Positions 45,108-53,736 of a DNA stretch of 64,000 bases are shown here, one piece after another; positions within the stretch are counted from its first letter, which is position 1, and each line of letters opens with the position of its first letter. The translations under genes and the position numbers were made by a program. This DNA is from Microcoleus sp. FACHB-68. GTDB taxonomy: Bacteria > Cyanobacteriota > Cyanobacteriia > Cyanobacteriales > Oscillatoriaceae. The notes under the pieces were generated by a model that was given only the letters and a program-made list of their open reading frames with translations, ran no database searches and was not told the DNA's origin. The DNA lies in the NCBI RefSeq assembly GCF_014695715.1, contig NZ_JACJOT010000006.1, forward strand, positions 124,001 to 188,000, in the 5' to 3' direction.

Positions 45108-45854
45108 TTAACTCTCTTCCAGTGGGATCACCATGATCCGGCCCCGACAAGTGAGGAGTCCGGGACTGAGGCTGAGTTCCTGAATATCAACTTCTGGGCC
45201 TAAATCGAGAATGAAGCCATCTAAATTGGCCGCCGGCAATGGTTGTGAGGTCTGCAGGTGGGTGCGGACAAACTGCAATTCATGACTGCTGGCTAGCTGC
45301 AAGCCGCTACGCAGGACAAAGGGCGTCGGGTTGCCGGCAGCAGACACTAACTGGGCGCTAATGGTTAGTTGGCCACTATCTAGGGCCATTCGGGAATTTA
45401 GCAAGCGATAGGCTGCCGGTTGGGGCGCAGGATCGTTGGTTTGTAGTAGGGGAAGCAGAAACTCGATTAAAGCGTTAGCCAGTAAGGGAGCTTGCAGGGA
45501 GGCGTTGAGATCGGCTTCAGGCAGTTTCAGCTCACCGGCAACGGGGATCGGTTCTAGAAGGCGTAGAGGTTTGCCTTTGATGACTTGGCCGATGTTGATG
45601 CGAATGCCGGTGCCGGTGAGCTGAATTTCCCCCAGATGCAATCCTTGATAGACTGCACCTTTAGCGGTGATGGATACGCCAGGAATACAGCCTGAGAGGA
45701 TTTGCCGGTCGCCTCCCTCAATTTTTACTTGTAGATGTTCGACTTGCTCGACTTGTGAGCGCAACCATAGCCCGACTGCGGGAGATAGAACTTTACCGAT
45801 CAGCCGGCTCTGTTTTTGCGTCAAGGCTTGTGAATTGGGATCTTGATTGTGCAT
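45108..45854 (-). CDS. DUF2993 (LmeA-like) protein
   Basis: This 248-residue protein starts at the ATG at 45854 (MHNQDPNSQALTQKQSRLIG). It matches the DUF2993 family, whose actinobacterial members (LmeA) bind phosphoinositides in the cell envelope. Cyanobacterial members are uncharacterised. Visible features are QVEHLQVKIEGGDRQILSGC, GVSITAKGAVYQGLHLGEIQ (an alternating beta-strand pattern) and a C terminus rich in strands (LQFVRTHLQTSQPL). There is no clear signal peptide, though the N-terminal region may associate with membranes. A lipid-binding role is inferred from the family only. Confidence 0.82.
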   Translation of the reverse strand: MHNQDPNSQALTQKQSRLIGKVLSPAVGLWLRSQVEQVEHLQVKIEGGDRQILSGCIPGVSITAKGAVYQGLHLGEIQLTGTGIRINIGQVIKGKPLRLLEPIPVAGELKLPEADLNASLQAPLLANALIEFLLPLLQTNDPAPQPAAYRLLNSRMALDSGQLTISAQLVSAAGNPTPFVLRSGLQLASSHELQFVRTHLQTSQPLPAANLDGFILDLGPEVDIQELSLSPGLLTCRGRIMVIPLEES

Positions 45855-46931
45855 TGACAGATTGATCGGCCTCCTGAGAGATAAACTTCGATTGTACGGA
45901 ATTAAAGTCTATATGTGCGAACGATTGTTAAAAAAAATCTGTTCAAACGTGCCGGCCCAATCTTGTTGAACTCAAGTTTTAACCTCAAAGGATTGAGACG
46001 AAGTTTGGGCTAATAACGATGAGAGCATTTTACTCAATGATTACTGCAGATTAAACTTCTGTTTCCTTTCTCTGCGAGCACCTGGGTTCTGCTGAAATGT
46101 CGGGTTGTCTGGCTAGTTTTGTCCCGCTTTGCTTTGCAGCCGGTTAGGGTCATATCACTCTTTTTAAAAAGGAAGGCCAGCCGTTTGCATAGGCCCGCTT
46201 GAGCCTTAAATGGTTTGCAGCCGGCGAAAAGGTATATCTTCTTACCTTTTTACCCTCCTGAAAATTTTTGAATCGCCGATCTAATCCAGAGATATCCCTA
46301 TTTCTAGAAAGACTATCAAGTTTACTTATAATTTCTGGCTCAGACGATTGCTAATGCGATTGAGATTGTTTAAAATAATGTGCGATCTGGAGCTTTCTCC
46401 GGTATGATTCAATTATCATTCAAAAAATAAGTATGTAAACTGGTAGAAAAAACTGAGGCTTTGCCCGGATTTTATTTACGTCCGGACAAGTCCCAAGGTT
46501 TGAAACTTAGCTGATTTAGCTAAACGAAGACCCACTCATGTCTTATTTCCGTACAAAATATTGTAGACAGCATAACCGTCTTTCTTAAGAGGGTGGGAGC
46601 GAGGAGAGGCGGAGGATCGCTCAGTCATCAGAAACGATTGGCTTCTCAGCTAGCCGCTCACGCTCAATCCCTAGCTCTGGTCTGTGTGAAAGCTGAGCAG
46701 TTGATAGGGTAGATACCGGCAGTCTTAGTTCTGAGCCAGAAGGTGGAAGCACCACTTTACAGCTCACGAGCTTTGGCTTAGAGTTTTTGCGCTGGGGAAC
46801 AGTTCGCGAAACCTCGTGACAACAGGGACGCCTCTAGAACCACCTGTCTTGTAATATTTGTACATAGTCTGTGCTGACGACAGATTAACCGCTCAATTAA
46901 ACGATTCAAAACCTCACACATTTGTCTGAGC
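45855..46931. other. Unexplained 1.08-kb non-coding region
   Basis: Neither strand has a supported protein gene. An AAAAGGTA/TACCTTTT stem near 46227-46250 resembles a terminator for an unknown plus-strand RNA. At 46575-46800 a purine-rich run (GAGGGTGGGAGCGAGGAGAG) is followed by several small hairpins, such as GGTG-GAAG-CACC at 46742-46753 and AGCTC-AC-GAGCT near 46762. The conserved cores of RNase P RNA, tmRNA and SRP RNA were not found. It may hold an unannotated small RNA plus the promoter of the pseudouridine synthase. Confidence 0.4.
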
Positions 46932-47726
46932 ATGGAGGAACGACTGCAAAAAATTCTCTCTGAATGGGGAGTTGCCTCGCGCCGGCAAGCTGAAAAAATG
47001 ATTCTAGAAGGGCGAGTGCGGCTGAATGGCCAAGTGGTGCAGCTGGGGCAAAAAGCCAATCCAGAGCGCGATGAAATTGAAGTTGATGGAGTCCCCCTCA
47101 AGCCGGCTTATCGTCCTCAGTCGGTGTATCTATTGCTTCACAAGCCCAAGGGAGTAGTATCTACCTGTAGCGACCCCTGGAAGCGGTCTACAGTGTTGGA
47201 CTTACTGCCGGCATCACTTCGCAAAGGTCAGGGCTTGCATCCCATCGGACGCTTAGACGCTGAATCAACAGGAGCGTTGCTGCTGACTAATGACGGAGGG
47301 CTGACATTTGGCCTCACTCACCCCCGTCACGGCATTCCCAAAACCTATCAAGTCTGGGTGCAGGGTTATCCCCCCGAATCGGTTTTGGAAGCATGGCGTA
47401 GAGGCGTTATCCTGTCTGGCAAAAAAACATTACCCGCCCAAGTCCGTGCCCTGGCAAAGTATCCTGGTTCTCAAACACTTTTGGAAGTAATTCTTAAAGA
47501 GGGTAGAAACCGGCAGATTAGACGGGTCGCAGAACAGTTAGGATATCCAGTGGTTAACCTGCACCGCACGGCAATAGGACCCATTTTATTGGAACCCCCC
47601 GGAGAACCAATGTTGAAACCTGGTACTTACCGCCCTCTGAAAGATTTTGAGCTAAGGTTCTTGCAAACCCAGCTCAACCTAACATCAGTTAATGTGCCAG
47701 CAGACATTGAGGAGCACACCTTATGA
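46932..47726 (+). CDS. RsuA/RluB-family rRNA pseudouridine synthase
   Basis: This 264-residue protein starts at the ATG at 46932. An S4 RNA-binding domain occupies residues 1-60 (MEERLQKILSEWGVASRRQAE, EGRVRLNGQVVQLGQ). The catalytic domain has the signature GRLDAESTGALLLTNDG with catalytic Asp109, plus KTYQVWVQGYP and EGRNRQIRRVAEQLGYPV. Members isomerise one uridine in 16S or 23S rRNA (RsuA, RluB, RluE and RluF differ in target), so the exact site is open. Its stop overlaps the start of the RodZ-like gene (ATGA), indicating translational coupling. Confidence 0.93.
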   Translation: MEERLQKILSEWGVASRRQAEKMILEGRVRLNGQVVQLGQKANPERDEIEVDGVPLKPAYRPQSVYLLLHKPKGVVSTCSDPWKRSTVLDLLPASLRKGQGLHPIGRLDAESTGALLLTNDGGLTFGLTHPRHGIPKTYQVWVQGYPPESVLEAWRRGVILSGKKTLPAQVRALAKYPGSQTLLEVILKEGRNRQIRRVAEQLGYPVVNLHRTAIGPILLEPPGEPMLKPGTYRPLKDFELRFLQTQLNLTSVNVPADIEEHTL

Positions 47727-48523
47727 TGAAGAATAAGAAAAAACCTATACGCAATTTCGAGCAAGAACGCGCAGAAAAGCTTTCAGAGCTGGGATCACAC
47801 CTGCGTCAAGTCCGTGAAAACCAAGATTTGTCCCTAGAAGATGTTGCGGCTAGGACGATGATCCGGTCGGGAATGCTGCACGCCATTGAGGAAGGCAAGT
47901 TACAACACCTGCCAGAGCCGGTTTACATTCAGGGATTTATCCGCCGGTTTGCTGATGCCCTAGGGTTGAATGGTGCCGCCCTGGCGAGTGATTTCCCCAC
48001 GGAAACGAATATGCGATTGTTCAAATATTCTTCTTGGATACACTTATCCCCGCCTCAATTAAGACCAATTCATCTGTATTTGGTTTACATATTCCTCATT
48101 ATGTGCTCAGTTAACGGGATGTCTTATATGATCAACCGTTCTGTTGTGCAGGTGAGCGGTTTGGACAATAAGCAGGAGTTAAAGAACCAGCCGCCTCAGG
48201 GAAACCAAGCGCCAACCGGCCAACTGGCAAAGGTAGAGAACGCTAGCTTATTGAAAAACGTCGCAAATTCCAATCAGGCTGTCAGAGTTGGGCTTACTTT
48301 AAAGGCGGAATCTTGGATACAAATTGTTGCCGACGGCAAAATTGAGTTTGAGGGGGTTTTGTCGGAAGGAACGCAGCGCAGTTGGGAAGCCAAACAGCAA
48401 CTGGTTGTAATCGCCGGCAATGCGGGGGGCGTTTTAGTCGCGGTTAATGACGGGCAAGCCAAGCAAATGGGCGAACCCGGAAAGGTTGAAGAAGTAACGG
48501 TTAAGGCGAATCCTCAGTCTTAA
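47723..48523 (+). CDS. RodZ-like helix-turn-helix membrane protein
   Basis: This 266-residue protein starts at 47723, overlapping the upstream stop by four bases. Residues 20-90 are a RodZ-type HTH domain (LGSHLRQVRENQDLSLEDVA, VYIQGFIRRFADALGLN). A transmembrane helix is near 112-133 (HLYLVYIFLIMCSVNGMSYM). A variable linker rich in Gln/Asn/Pro follows. The C-terminal DUF4115 beta domain is at about 190-265 (RVGLTLKAESWIQIVADGK, EGVLSEGTQRSWEAKQQLVV). RodZ links MreB to the membrane in rod-shaped bacteria. In a filamentous cyanobacterium a cell-shape role is plausible but inferred. Confidence 0.86.
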   Translation: MMKNKKKPIRNFEQERAEKLSELGSHLRQVRENQDLSLEDVAARTMIRSGMLHAIEEGKLQHLPEPVYIQGFIRRFADALGLNGAALASDFPTETNMRLFKYSSWIHLSPPQLRPIHLYLVYIFLIMCSVNGMSYMINRSVVQVSGLDNKQELKNQPPQGNQAPTGQLAKVENASLLKNVANSNQAVRVGLTLKAESWIQIVADGKIEFEGVLSEGTQRSWEAKQQLVVIAGNAGGVLVAVNDGQAKQMGEPGKVEEVTVKANPQS

Positions 48524-48537
48524 AGAGGGGAATGGGT

Positions 48538-48575
48538 CAAGGCTTCGCCAACCTAAAGGTAGGGGCATGGGGCAT
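48538..48575 (-). repeat. Inverted copy of the CCTTTAGGTTGGCGAAGCC repeat
   Basis: The reverse complement (GGCTTCGCCAACCTAAAGG) lies 15 bases after the RodZ-like stop and runs into GGGGCATG heptamers, the same association seen at 21509-21540. Confidence 0.85.
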
Positions 48576-48679
48576 GGGGGATTGAACATAGACAGAGTGA
48601 CAATCCTCGCCTGTCCGCCAGAAGGGAGATTAAGGACTGAAGATTAGTCCTGCTTCACTCTTCCCCTAGCCCCTAACCT

Positions 48680-50191
48680 CTAGTCACTCTTTTTCGGAAC
48701 TCGGCCATAGGTTTCTGTCAAGCTTTTGAGGCGATCTCGCAAGTCGTCGGTTAACGCGTTGTGCCAATAGCGCCACTCCCAATTTCCTTCTGCTTTGCTG
48801 GGAAAATTCATCCGGGCATCGCTGCCTAGTCCTAAAATATCTTGCAGAGGAATAATGGCTTGGGTAGAGACAGAACTCAAGGCTAAACGGATGAGATCCC
48901 AATGAATTCCATCGTTGCCGGTGCAACCTAAATAACGCGACAAAGACTCTTTTTCCTGTTCAGACGCTTGGCTGAACCAGCCAACGGTTGTGTCATTATC
49001 GTGGGTGCCGGTGTAAACCACGCTGTTATGCGGATATTGGAAGGGCAAATAAGGATTGTCTGCATCGCCCCCAAAGGCAAAATGCAAAACTTTCATGCCA
49101 GGAAATTCAAACTTATCTAGTAAGTCCTTCACTTCTGGTGTGATCATTCCCAAATCTTCAGCCATCACAGGAAGCTTGCCCAATTTATCATTAAGCACCG
49201 TAAAGAAAGCTTCTCCCGGCGCGTCAACCCACTCCCCATTCACTGCTGTAGTTTCGCCTTCAGGTACTGCCCAGAAAGATTCAAACCCTCGGAAGTGGTC
49301 AATGCGAATAATATCCACATAATCAAGCATGAATTTGAAGCGCTGCACCCACCAATCAAAATCGTTTTGTTGCAGGTATTCCCAGTTATAAACCGGGTTA
49401 CCCCAGAGTTGGCCGGTGACACTAAAATAATCCGGTGGAACACCGGCCATTAAAGCCGGCTCACCTGTTTCTTGATTAAGGCAAAAACTTTCCGGGTGTG
49501 CCCAAACATCTGCACTGTCATGAGCAACATAAATGGGAATATCCCCAATAATTTGAATTTGCCGCTCATTCGCATAATGCTTGATCGCTGACCACTGGCG
49601 AAAGAAGACAAACTGAGTAAATTTGTGGAATAATACCTGATCGCTTAGCTGTTTTTCCCACAACTCTATGGCTTCCGGGTGGCGCTGAGAAATACCGGCA
49701 TCCCAAGTATGCCAACCATCGCCGGCGTGAGCTTCTTTGATCGCCATGAATAAGGCATAGTCATTGAGCCAGTAAACTTTGCTCTCGCAGAATGTCCGAA
49801 ATTCTTGTTGCAACTCTTCAGAAGCGTGAGCTTTAAAATTTTCACACGCTTTTTGCAGCAAAGGAATTTTGACTTGAGCAACTTTCTCAAAATCCACACG
49901 ATCTTCGGGAAATTCAGGCAAATCTCTGAAATCTTCTTCGGTTAGTAACCCATCATCCCGCAGCCGATCTGGGCTGATTAAAAGTGGATTGCCGGCGAGT
50001 GCAGAATAAGACATATAAGGAGAGTTGCCATATCCCGTGGGACCCACCGGCAAAACTTGCCATAACGTTTGGCGGCCTTCTGCCAAAAAATCAACAAAAC
50101 GATGGGCTTCTTCTCCCAAATCGCCAATTCCAAATCTGCTGGGAAAAGAAGTTGGGTGGAGCAAAATACCGCTGGATCTTGGAAAAAGCAT
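48680..50191 (-). CDS. malQ: 4-alpha-glucanotransferase (amylomaltase), copy 1
   Basis: MalQ (GH77) disproportionates alpha-1,4-glucans during glycogen and maltodextrin metabolism. It is 503 residues from the ATG at 50191 (MLFPRSSGILLHPTSFPSRF). GH77 motifs include GPTGYGNSPYMSYSALAGNP, IRIDHFRGFESFWAVP (nucleophile Asp), PVMAEDLGMITPEV (acid/base Glu) and YTGTHDNDTTVGWF (third acid). It is directly downstream of a second malQ-like gene on the same strand, with about 100 bases of heptamer repeats between, so the pair is a tandem paralogue cluster. Both copies retain catalytic residues. Confidence 0.95.
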   Translation of the reverse strand: MLFPRSSGILLHPTSFPSRFGIGDLGEEAHRFVDFLAEGRQTLWQVLPVGPTGYGNSPYMSYSALAGNPLLISPDRLRDDGLLTEEDFRDLPEFPEDRVDFEKVAQVKIPLLQKACENFKAHASEELQQEFRTFCESKVYWLNDYALFMAIKEAHAGDGWHTWDAGISQRHPEAIELWEKQLSDQVLFHKFTQFVFFRQWSAIKHYANERQIQIIGDIPIYVAHDSADVWAHPESFCLNQETGEPALMAGVPPDYFSVTGQLWGNPVYNWEYLQQNDFDWWVQRFKFMLDYVDIIRIDHFRGFESFWAVPEGETTAVNGEWVDAPGEAFFTVLNDKLGKLPVMAEDLGMITPEVKDLLDKFEFPGMKVLHFAFGGDADNPYLPFQYPHNSVVYTGTHDNDTTVGWFSQASEQEKESLSRYLGCTGNDGIHWDLIRLALSSVSTQAIIPLQDILGLGSDARMNFPSKAEGNWEWRYWHNALTDDLRDRLKSLTETYGRVPKKSD

Positions 50192-50254
50192 AGTTTAGAA
50201 ACTGAAGGATAAAAAACAAGAAAATAGCGAAAAGAACAAAGACTTTCTCTTCGT

Positions 50255-50291
50255 TCAAAACTCAGAACTCAAAACTCAGAACTCACGACTC
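50255..50291. repeat. STRR tract (AACTCAG/AACTCAA) between the malQ genes
   Basis: Heptamers AACTCAG, AACTCAA and ACTCACG occupy the spacer between the two glucanotransferase genes. The family is the same as at 2521-2550. Confidence 0.7.
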
Positions 50292-51776
50292 TTAATAAAA
50301 CCGGCCATAAACTTCACTTAGGGAAAGAATGCGATGACGTAGTTCATTGGTTAACGCACCATCTGTGTATCGCCATTCCCAATTTCCCTCACCTTTACCG
50401 GGGGTATTCATCCGCCCTTCGCTGCCGATTCCCAAAATATCTTGAAGGGGTGTAATTGCCCAATCAGAAACAGAATTCATAGCCGCCCGGATTAGATCCC
50501 AATGAATTTCTTCATCATCAGTGCGACCTAAATAACGCCGCACTTCCTCTTTTTCGCGGTTTGACAGATTATTGAACCAGCCTAGGGTTGTGTCATTATC
50601 GTGAGTGCCGGTGTAAGCAACACTATTGCGTGGGTAATTATGGGGTAAATAAGTGTTGTCCCAGCCGTCACCAAAGGCAAAATGCAAAATCTTCATTCCT
50701 GGCATATTAAACTGATCCCGCAGCGCTTCAACTTCTGGGGTGATCACGCCCAGATCCTCGGCAATAAAGGGTAGCCGGCCTAATTGTTCTTCGATTGACT
50801 CAAAAAAAGCGGCTCCCGGCCCTGTCATCCACTGGCCATGCAAAGCAGTGGTTTCGCCGGATTTGACCGCCCAGTAGGCTTCAAAGCCCCGAAAATGGTC
50901 AATGCGAATCCAGTCTACTAATTCCAGTATTCCCTGGAAGCGCTGCACCCACCAGTGATAGTTTTTCTCTTTCAGGGTTTCCCAGTTATAAATCGGATTG
51001 CCCCACAACTGGCCGGTGGCGCTAAAGTAGTCGGGTGGGACGCCGGCCATGAGTGTGGTTTCGCCGGTTTTGGGATTCAAGCAAAAGTTTTGGGGGTTCG
51101 CCCACACATCAGCGCTGTCGTGGGCGACATAGATCGGGAGATCTCCGAGGATCTGGATGCGGCGATCATTGGTGTAGCGCTTGAGCAGCGCCCACTGGCG
51201 GAAGAACTCAAACTGTAGGTATTTGCGGAAGGAAATTTCGGTCTCTAGCAGCATCTTGCACGCTGATAGGGCTTCGGGTTCACGGTTAGCGAGGGCTGGG
51301 TTCCACGCATTCCAACCTTTTCCGCGATTCATCTGCTTAATGGCCATAAACATGACGTAGTCATCGAGCCAATGTGCGTGATGGTTGCAGAATGCTTCAA
51401 ATTCATCTTGTGGCTGCCGTTGGAAATTTTGGCAAGCTTTCCACAGCAACTCCATTTTTACGGCGATGGCTTGGTCATAATCGACTCTTTCAACCGGCAT
51501 CTCTGGCACACCGGCTAAATCTTGATCGGAAAGCAAGCCATTGTCCCGCAGCAGTTCTGGGCTGATCAGCAGGGGGTTGCCGGCCAGTGCAGAATAGGAC
51601 ATATAGGGGGAATTGCCGTAGCCGGTGGGACCCAAGGGTAAGACTTGCCACAACTGCTGGCCACTCTCTGCCAGAAAATCAACGAAGCGGTAAGCTTCTG
51701 GGCCTAAGTCACCAATACCAAAACGTCCGGGTAAGGAGGAGGGGTGTAGCAAAATCCCGCTAGCTCTGTGGGGCAT
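50292..51776 (-). CDS. malQ: 4-alpha-glucanotransferase (amylomaltase), copy 2
   Basis: This second GH77 enzyme has 494 residues from the ATG at 51776 (MPHRASGILLHPSSLPGRFG). It shares the full layout of its neighbour: GPTGYGNSPYMSYSALAGNP, WIRIDHFRGFEAYWAVKSGE, PFIAEDLGVITPEVE and YTGTHDNDTTLGWF. The two proteins are alike along their whole length but clearly diverged in the 80-220 region, so the duplication is old. Tandem malQ copies could differ in acceptor length preference or in regulation; this is inference. It is upstream in transcription order and may drive both genes. Confidence 0.95.
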   Translation of the reverse strand: MPHRASGILLHPSSLPGRFGIGDLGPEAYRFVDFLAESGQQLWQVLPLGPTGYGNSPYMSYSALAGNPLLISPELLRDNGLLSDQDLAGVPEMPVERVDYDQAIAVKMELLWKACQNFQRQPQDEFEAFCNHHAHWLDDYVMFMAIKQMNRGKGWNAWNPALANREPEALSACKMLLETEISFRKYLQFEFFRQWALLKRYTNDRRIQILGDLPIYVAHDSADVWANPQNFCLNPKTGETTLMAGVPPDYFSATGQLWGNPIYNWETLKEKNYHWWVQRFQGILELVDWIRIDHFRGFEAYWAVKSGETTALHGQWMTGPGAAFFESIEEQLGRLPFIAEDLGVITPEVEALRDQFNMPGMKILHFAFGDGWDNTYLPHNYPRNSVAYTGTHDNDTTLGWFNNLSNREKEEVRRYLGRTDDEEIHWDLIRAAMNSVSDWAITPLQDILGIGSEGRMNTPGKGEGNWEWRYTDGALTNELRHRILSLSEVYGRFY

Positions 51777-51869
51777 ATCCGCGCAAAGTCCTGATTGGGA
51801 GAGTCCTCCGTAATCTTATACTTATCTCAGCCCTGGTTACTCACTCTAGAGTCTTAAAAATTTTTGCTT

Positions 51870-52304
51870 GTGACTTATAAAAATCCTGTCCCTACGGTCG
51901 ATATCATTATTGAGCTTATCGACCGGCCCCACCGCCCTATCATACTCATTGAACGTCGCAATCCCCCCTATGGCTGGGCGATTCCGGGTGGTTTTGTTGA
52001 TGAGGGCGAGTCGGTGGAAACGGCGGCTGCACGAGAGGCTGAAGAAGAAACGGGAATGCCGGTGCAGTTGGTAGAACAGTTTCATGTATATTCTGACCCC
52101 AAGCGCGACCCGCGAAAGCACACCCTCAGTATTGTGTTTATTGCAACAGCCACCGGCAATCCCGAAGCTGCTGATGATGCAAAGGATTTGGGGATTTTTG
52201 AGTCTTGGCGGGTGCCGGCAGACCTGTGTTTCGATCACGATCAAATTTTGCGGGATTATTGGCATTACCGGCACTACGGCATCCGCCCTCGCTTGAATTA
52301 TTAA
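51870..52304 (+). CDS. Nudix hydrolase, ADP-ribose pyrophosphatase-like
   Basis: This Nudix protein is 144-146 residues. I favour the GTG at 51870 ([20 protein letters not shown]); a TTG at 51864 adds two residues. The Nudix box is [20 protein letters not shown] followed by ETG. The following [21 protein letters not shown] resembles ADP-ribose or NADH-type Nudix enzymes of bacteria and archaea. The substrate is not determined by sequence. It is divergent from malQ, with 93 bases between. Confidence 0.88.
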   Translation: MTYKNPVPTVDIIIELIDRPHRPIILIERRNPPYGWAIPGGFVDEGESVETAAAREAEEETGMPVQLVEQFHVYSDPKRDPRKHTLSIVFIATATGNPEAADDAKDLGIFESWRVPADLCFDHDQILRDYWHYRHYGIRPRLNY

Positions 52305-52563
52305 ATTTGCATAATTTTTCCCATCATCTCAGATTGAAAAGCACAAAAGGGTAGCGATGATAAGCTTTTTTTGGGCTTATTGAGAGATTTGTGTATATAA
52401 ATTAAATGTAAATTCGTGAAAGAGCCATCTTCACGAGGGAGGGGGGTAAGTATAAAGTCTATTGAAGATGAGGATTTCAGATTTTTATAAAAGGTTCAGA
52501 GATTTTTTTTATTCAAAACCTGGTAATTTAATGTAGAAGATAATTGCAACTAATTCTCAAAAA

Positions 52564-53601
52564 ATGTCACTCTCAAGTTTTACAAAAGAACTTTTTAGAA
52601 TCGCGGGTAAACGGGCGGGACTGAATGCCGGCATCGCAGTGGTCGTGCTAGCGGGTGTAATCGGCTGTGGGCAAGAACAGTCAGCCCAAAATACCCCAGC
52701 TACGACTGAAAGCACCCCGGTTGTTAAAACCACTCAGACGACCACGACTGTCCAGCAGACTGCGACAAAACCCCTAACTCGCCTCACGGTTGCTTTCGCC
52801 AGCCGCAAAGAATCTACAGATTTGGAGCAAAAAGCCAAGGCTGTCGGAGAGTTCCTCTCGAAAGAAGTGGGGATGCCGGTGGATACGGTGATTGGCGATG
52901 ACACCGCAGCCGTTGAAGCGCTGAACGCTGATCGCGCTGATGTGGCGTTTTTGAGCAGCCGGCCCGCTCTGAAAGCCCAGGAATTAACCGGCGCACGTAT
53001 GGCCCTCGCTGAGGTGCGGAAAGATTATTCGGGTGGGCATACCTATAACTCTGTATTGGTGGTGCGGGAAGATAGCCCCCTAGAGTCTAAGGCGACAGCG
53101 AAGGAAACCCTGGAACAGCTCAAAGATAAAAAAATGGCGTTTGCTTCTCGCACATCGGGATCGGGCTTTATTATGCCCACCGGCGAGTTAGTCAACCAGG
53201 GATTTGTGGATGGCCCTGATCGGTTAGAGAATTTCTTTAGCGAAGTCACTTATGGTGATGGCTACGGCAGCGCCTTGCAAGCGGTATTGCGGGATCAGGC
53301 TGATGTGGCTGCAGTTTCGGAATACGCCCTTAAAGATCCTTACATTACAGAAGAAGAAGCAAAACAGTTGCGGGTTCTTCACGAGATCCCCGGCGTACCG
53401 GCACACGGGATTGTTATAGATGATGATGTGCCGGCGGAGACCAGAGAAAAGCTCGTGAATGCAATGATGAAGTTGAACGAGCCGGCAAACAATCCAATGT
53501 TCACCGCGCTTTATAATTCAACCGAATTAGTGAAAGTCGATCACGAAACTCACCTCGCACCGATGCGCGACGCGATGAAACGGGCAGGAGTAACCCCGTA
53601 A
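52564..53601 (+). CDS. phnD: Phosphonate/phosphite-type ABC transporter binding lipoprotein
   Basis: This PhnD-family periplasmic binding protein has 345 residues from the ATG at 52564. The signal peptide ends in the lipobox VIGC (Cys35 in VVVLAGVIGCGQEQ), and a Thr-rich linker follows. The binding domain shows LTVAFASRKESTDLEQKAK, ADVAFLSSRPALKAQELTGA, KKMAFASRTSGSGFIMPTGE and the Asp/Glu-rich C terminus. Ligand could be phosphonate, phosphite or hypophosphite. It is the first gene of phnD-phnC-phnE. No C-P lyase or ptxD gene is visible in the window. PhoB boxes could not be identified with confidence in the 259-base leader. Confidence 0.9.
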   Translation: MSLSSFTKELFRIAGKRAGLNAGIAVVVLAGVIGCGQEQSAQNTPATTESTPVVKTTQTTTTVQQTATKPLTRLTVAFASRKESTDLEQKAKAVGEFLSKEVGMPVDTVIGDDTAAVEALNADRADVAFLSSRPALKAQELTGARMALAEVRKDYSGGHTYNSVLVVREDSPLESKATAKETLEQLKDKKMAFASRTSGSGFIMPTGELVNQGFVDGPDRLENFFSEVTYGDGYGSALQAVLRDQADVAAVSEYALKDPYITEEEAKQLRVLHEIPGVPAHGIVIDDDVPAETREKLVNAMMKLNEPANNPMFTALYNSTELVKVDHETHLAPMRDAMKRAGVTP

Positions 53602-53644
53602 AGGACAGGGGGAGAGGGGGTGAGTGGCTGAGTGGCTGAGTGGG

Positions 53645-53736
53645 TAAAAATTCCCCATGCCCCATCCCCAATTCCCCAGGCCCCATCCCCAATGCCCAAT
53701 CCCCCATGCCCAATTCCCCATGCCCAATTCCCCATG
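53645..53736. repeat. STRR heptamer tract (ATTCCCC/ATGCCCC) running into the phnC start codon
   Basis: Thirteen or so heptamers of the type ATTCCCC, ATGCCCA and ATCCCCA run without a break up to the phnC ATG at 53734, which is itself the ATG of a heptamer. The tract is open in the phnC frame and encodes a Pro-rich sequence (PSPIPQAPSPMPNPPCPIPH). Confidence 0.85.
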
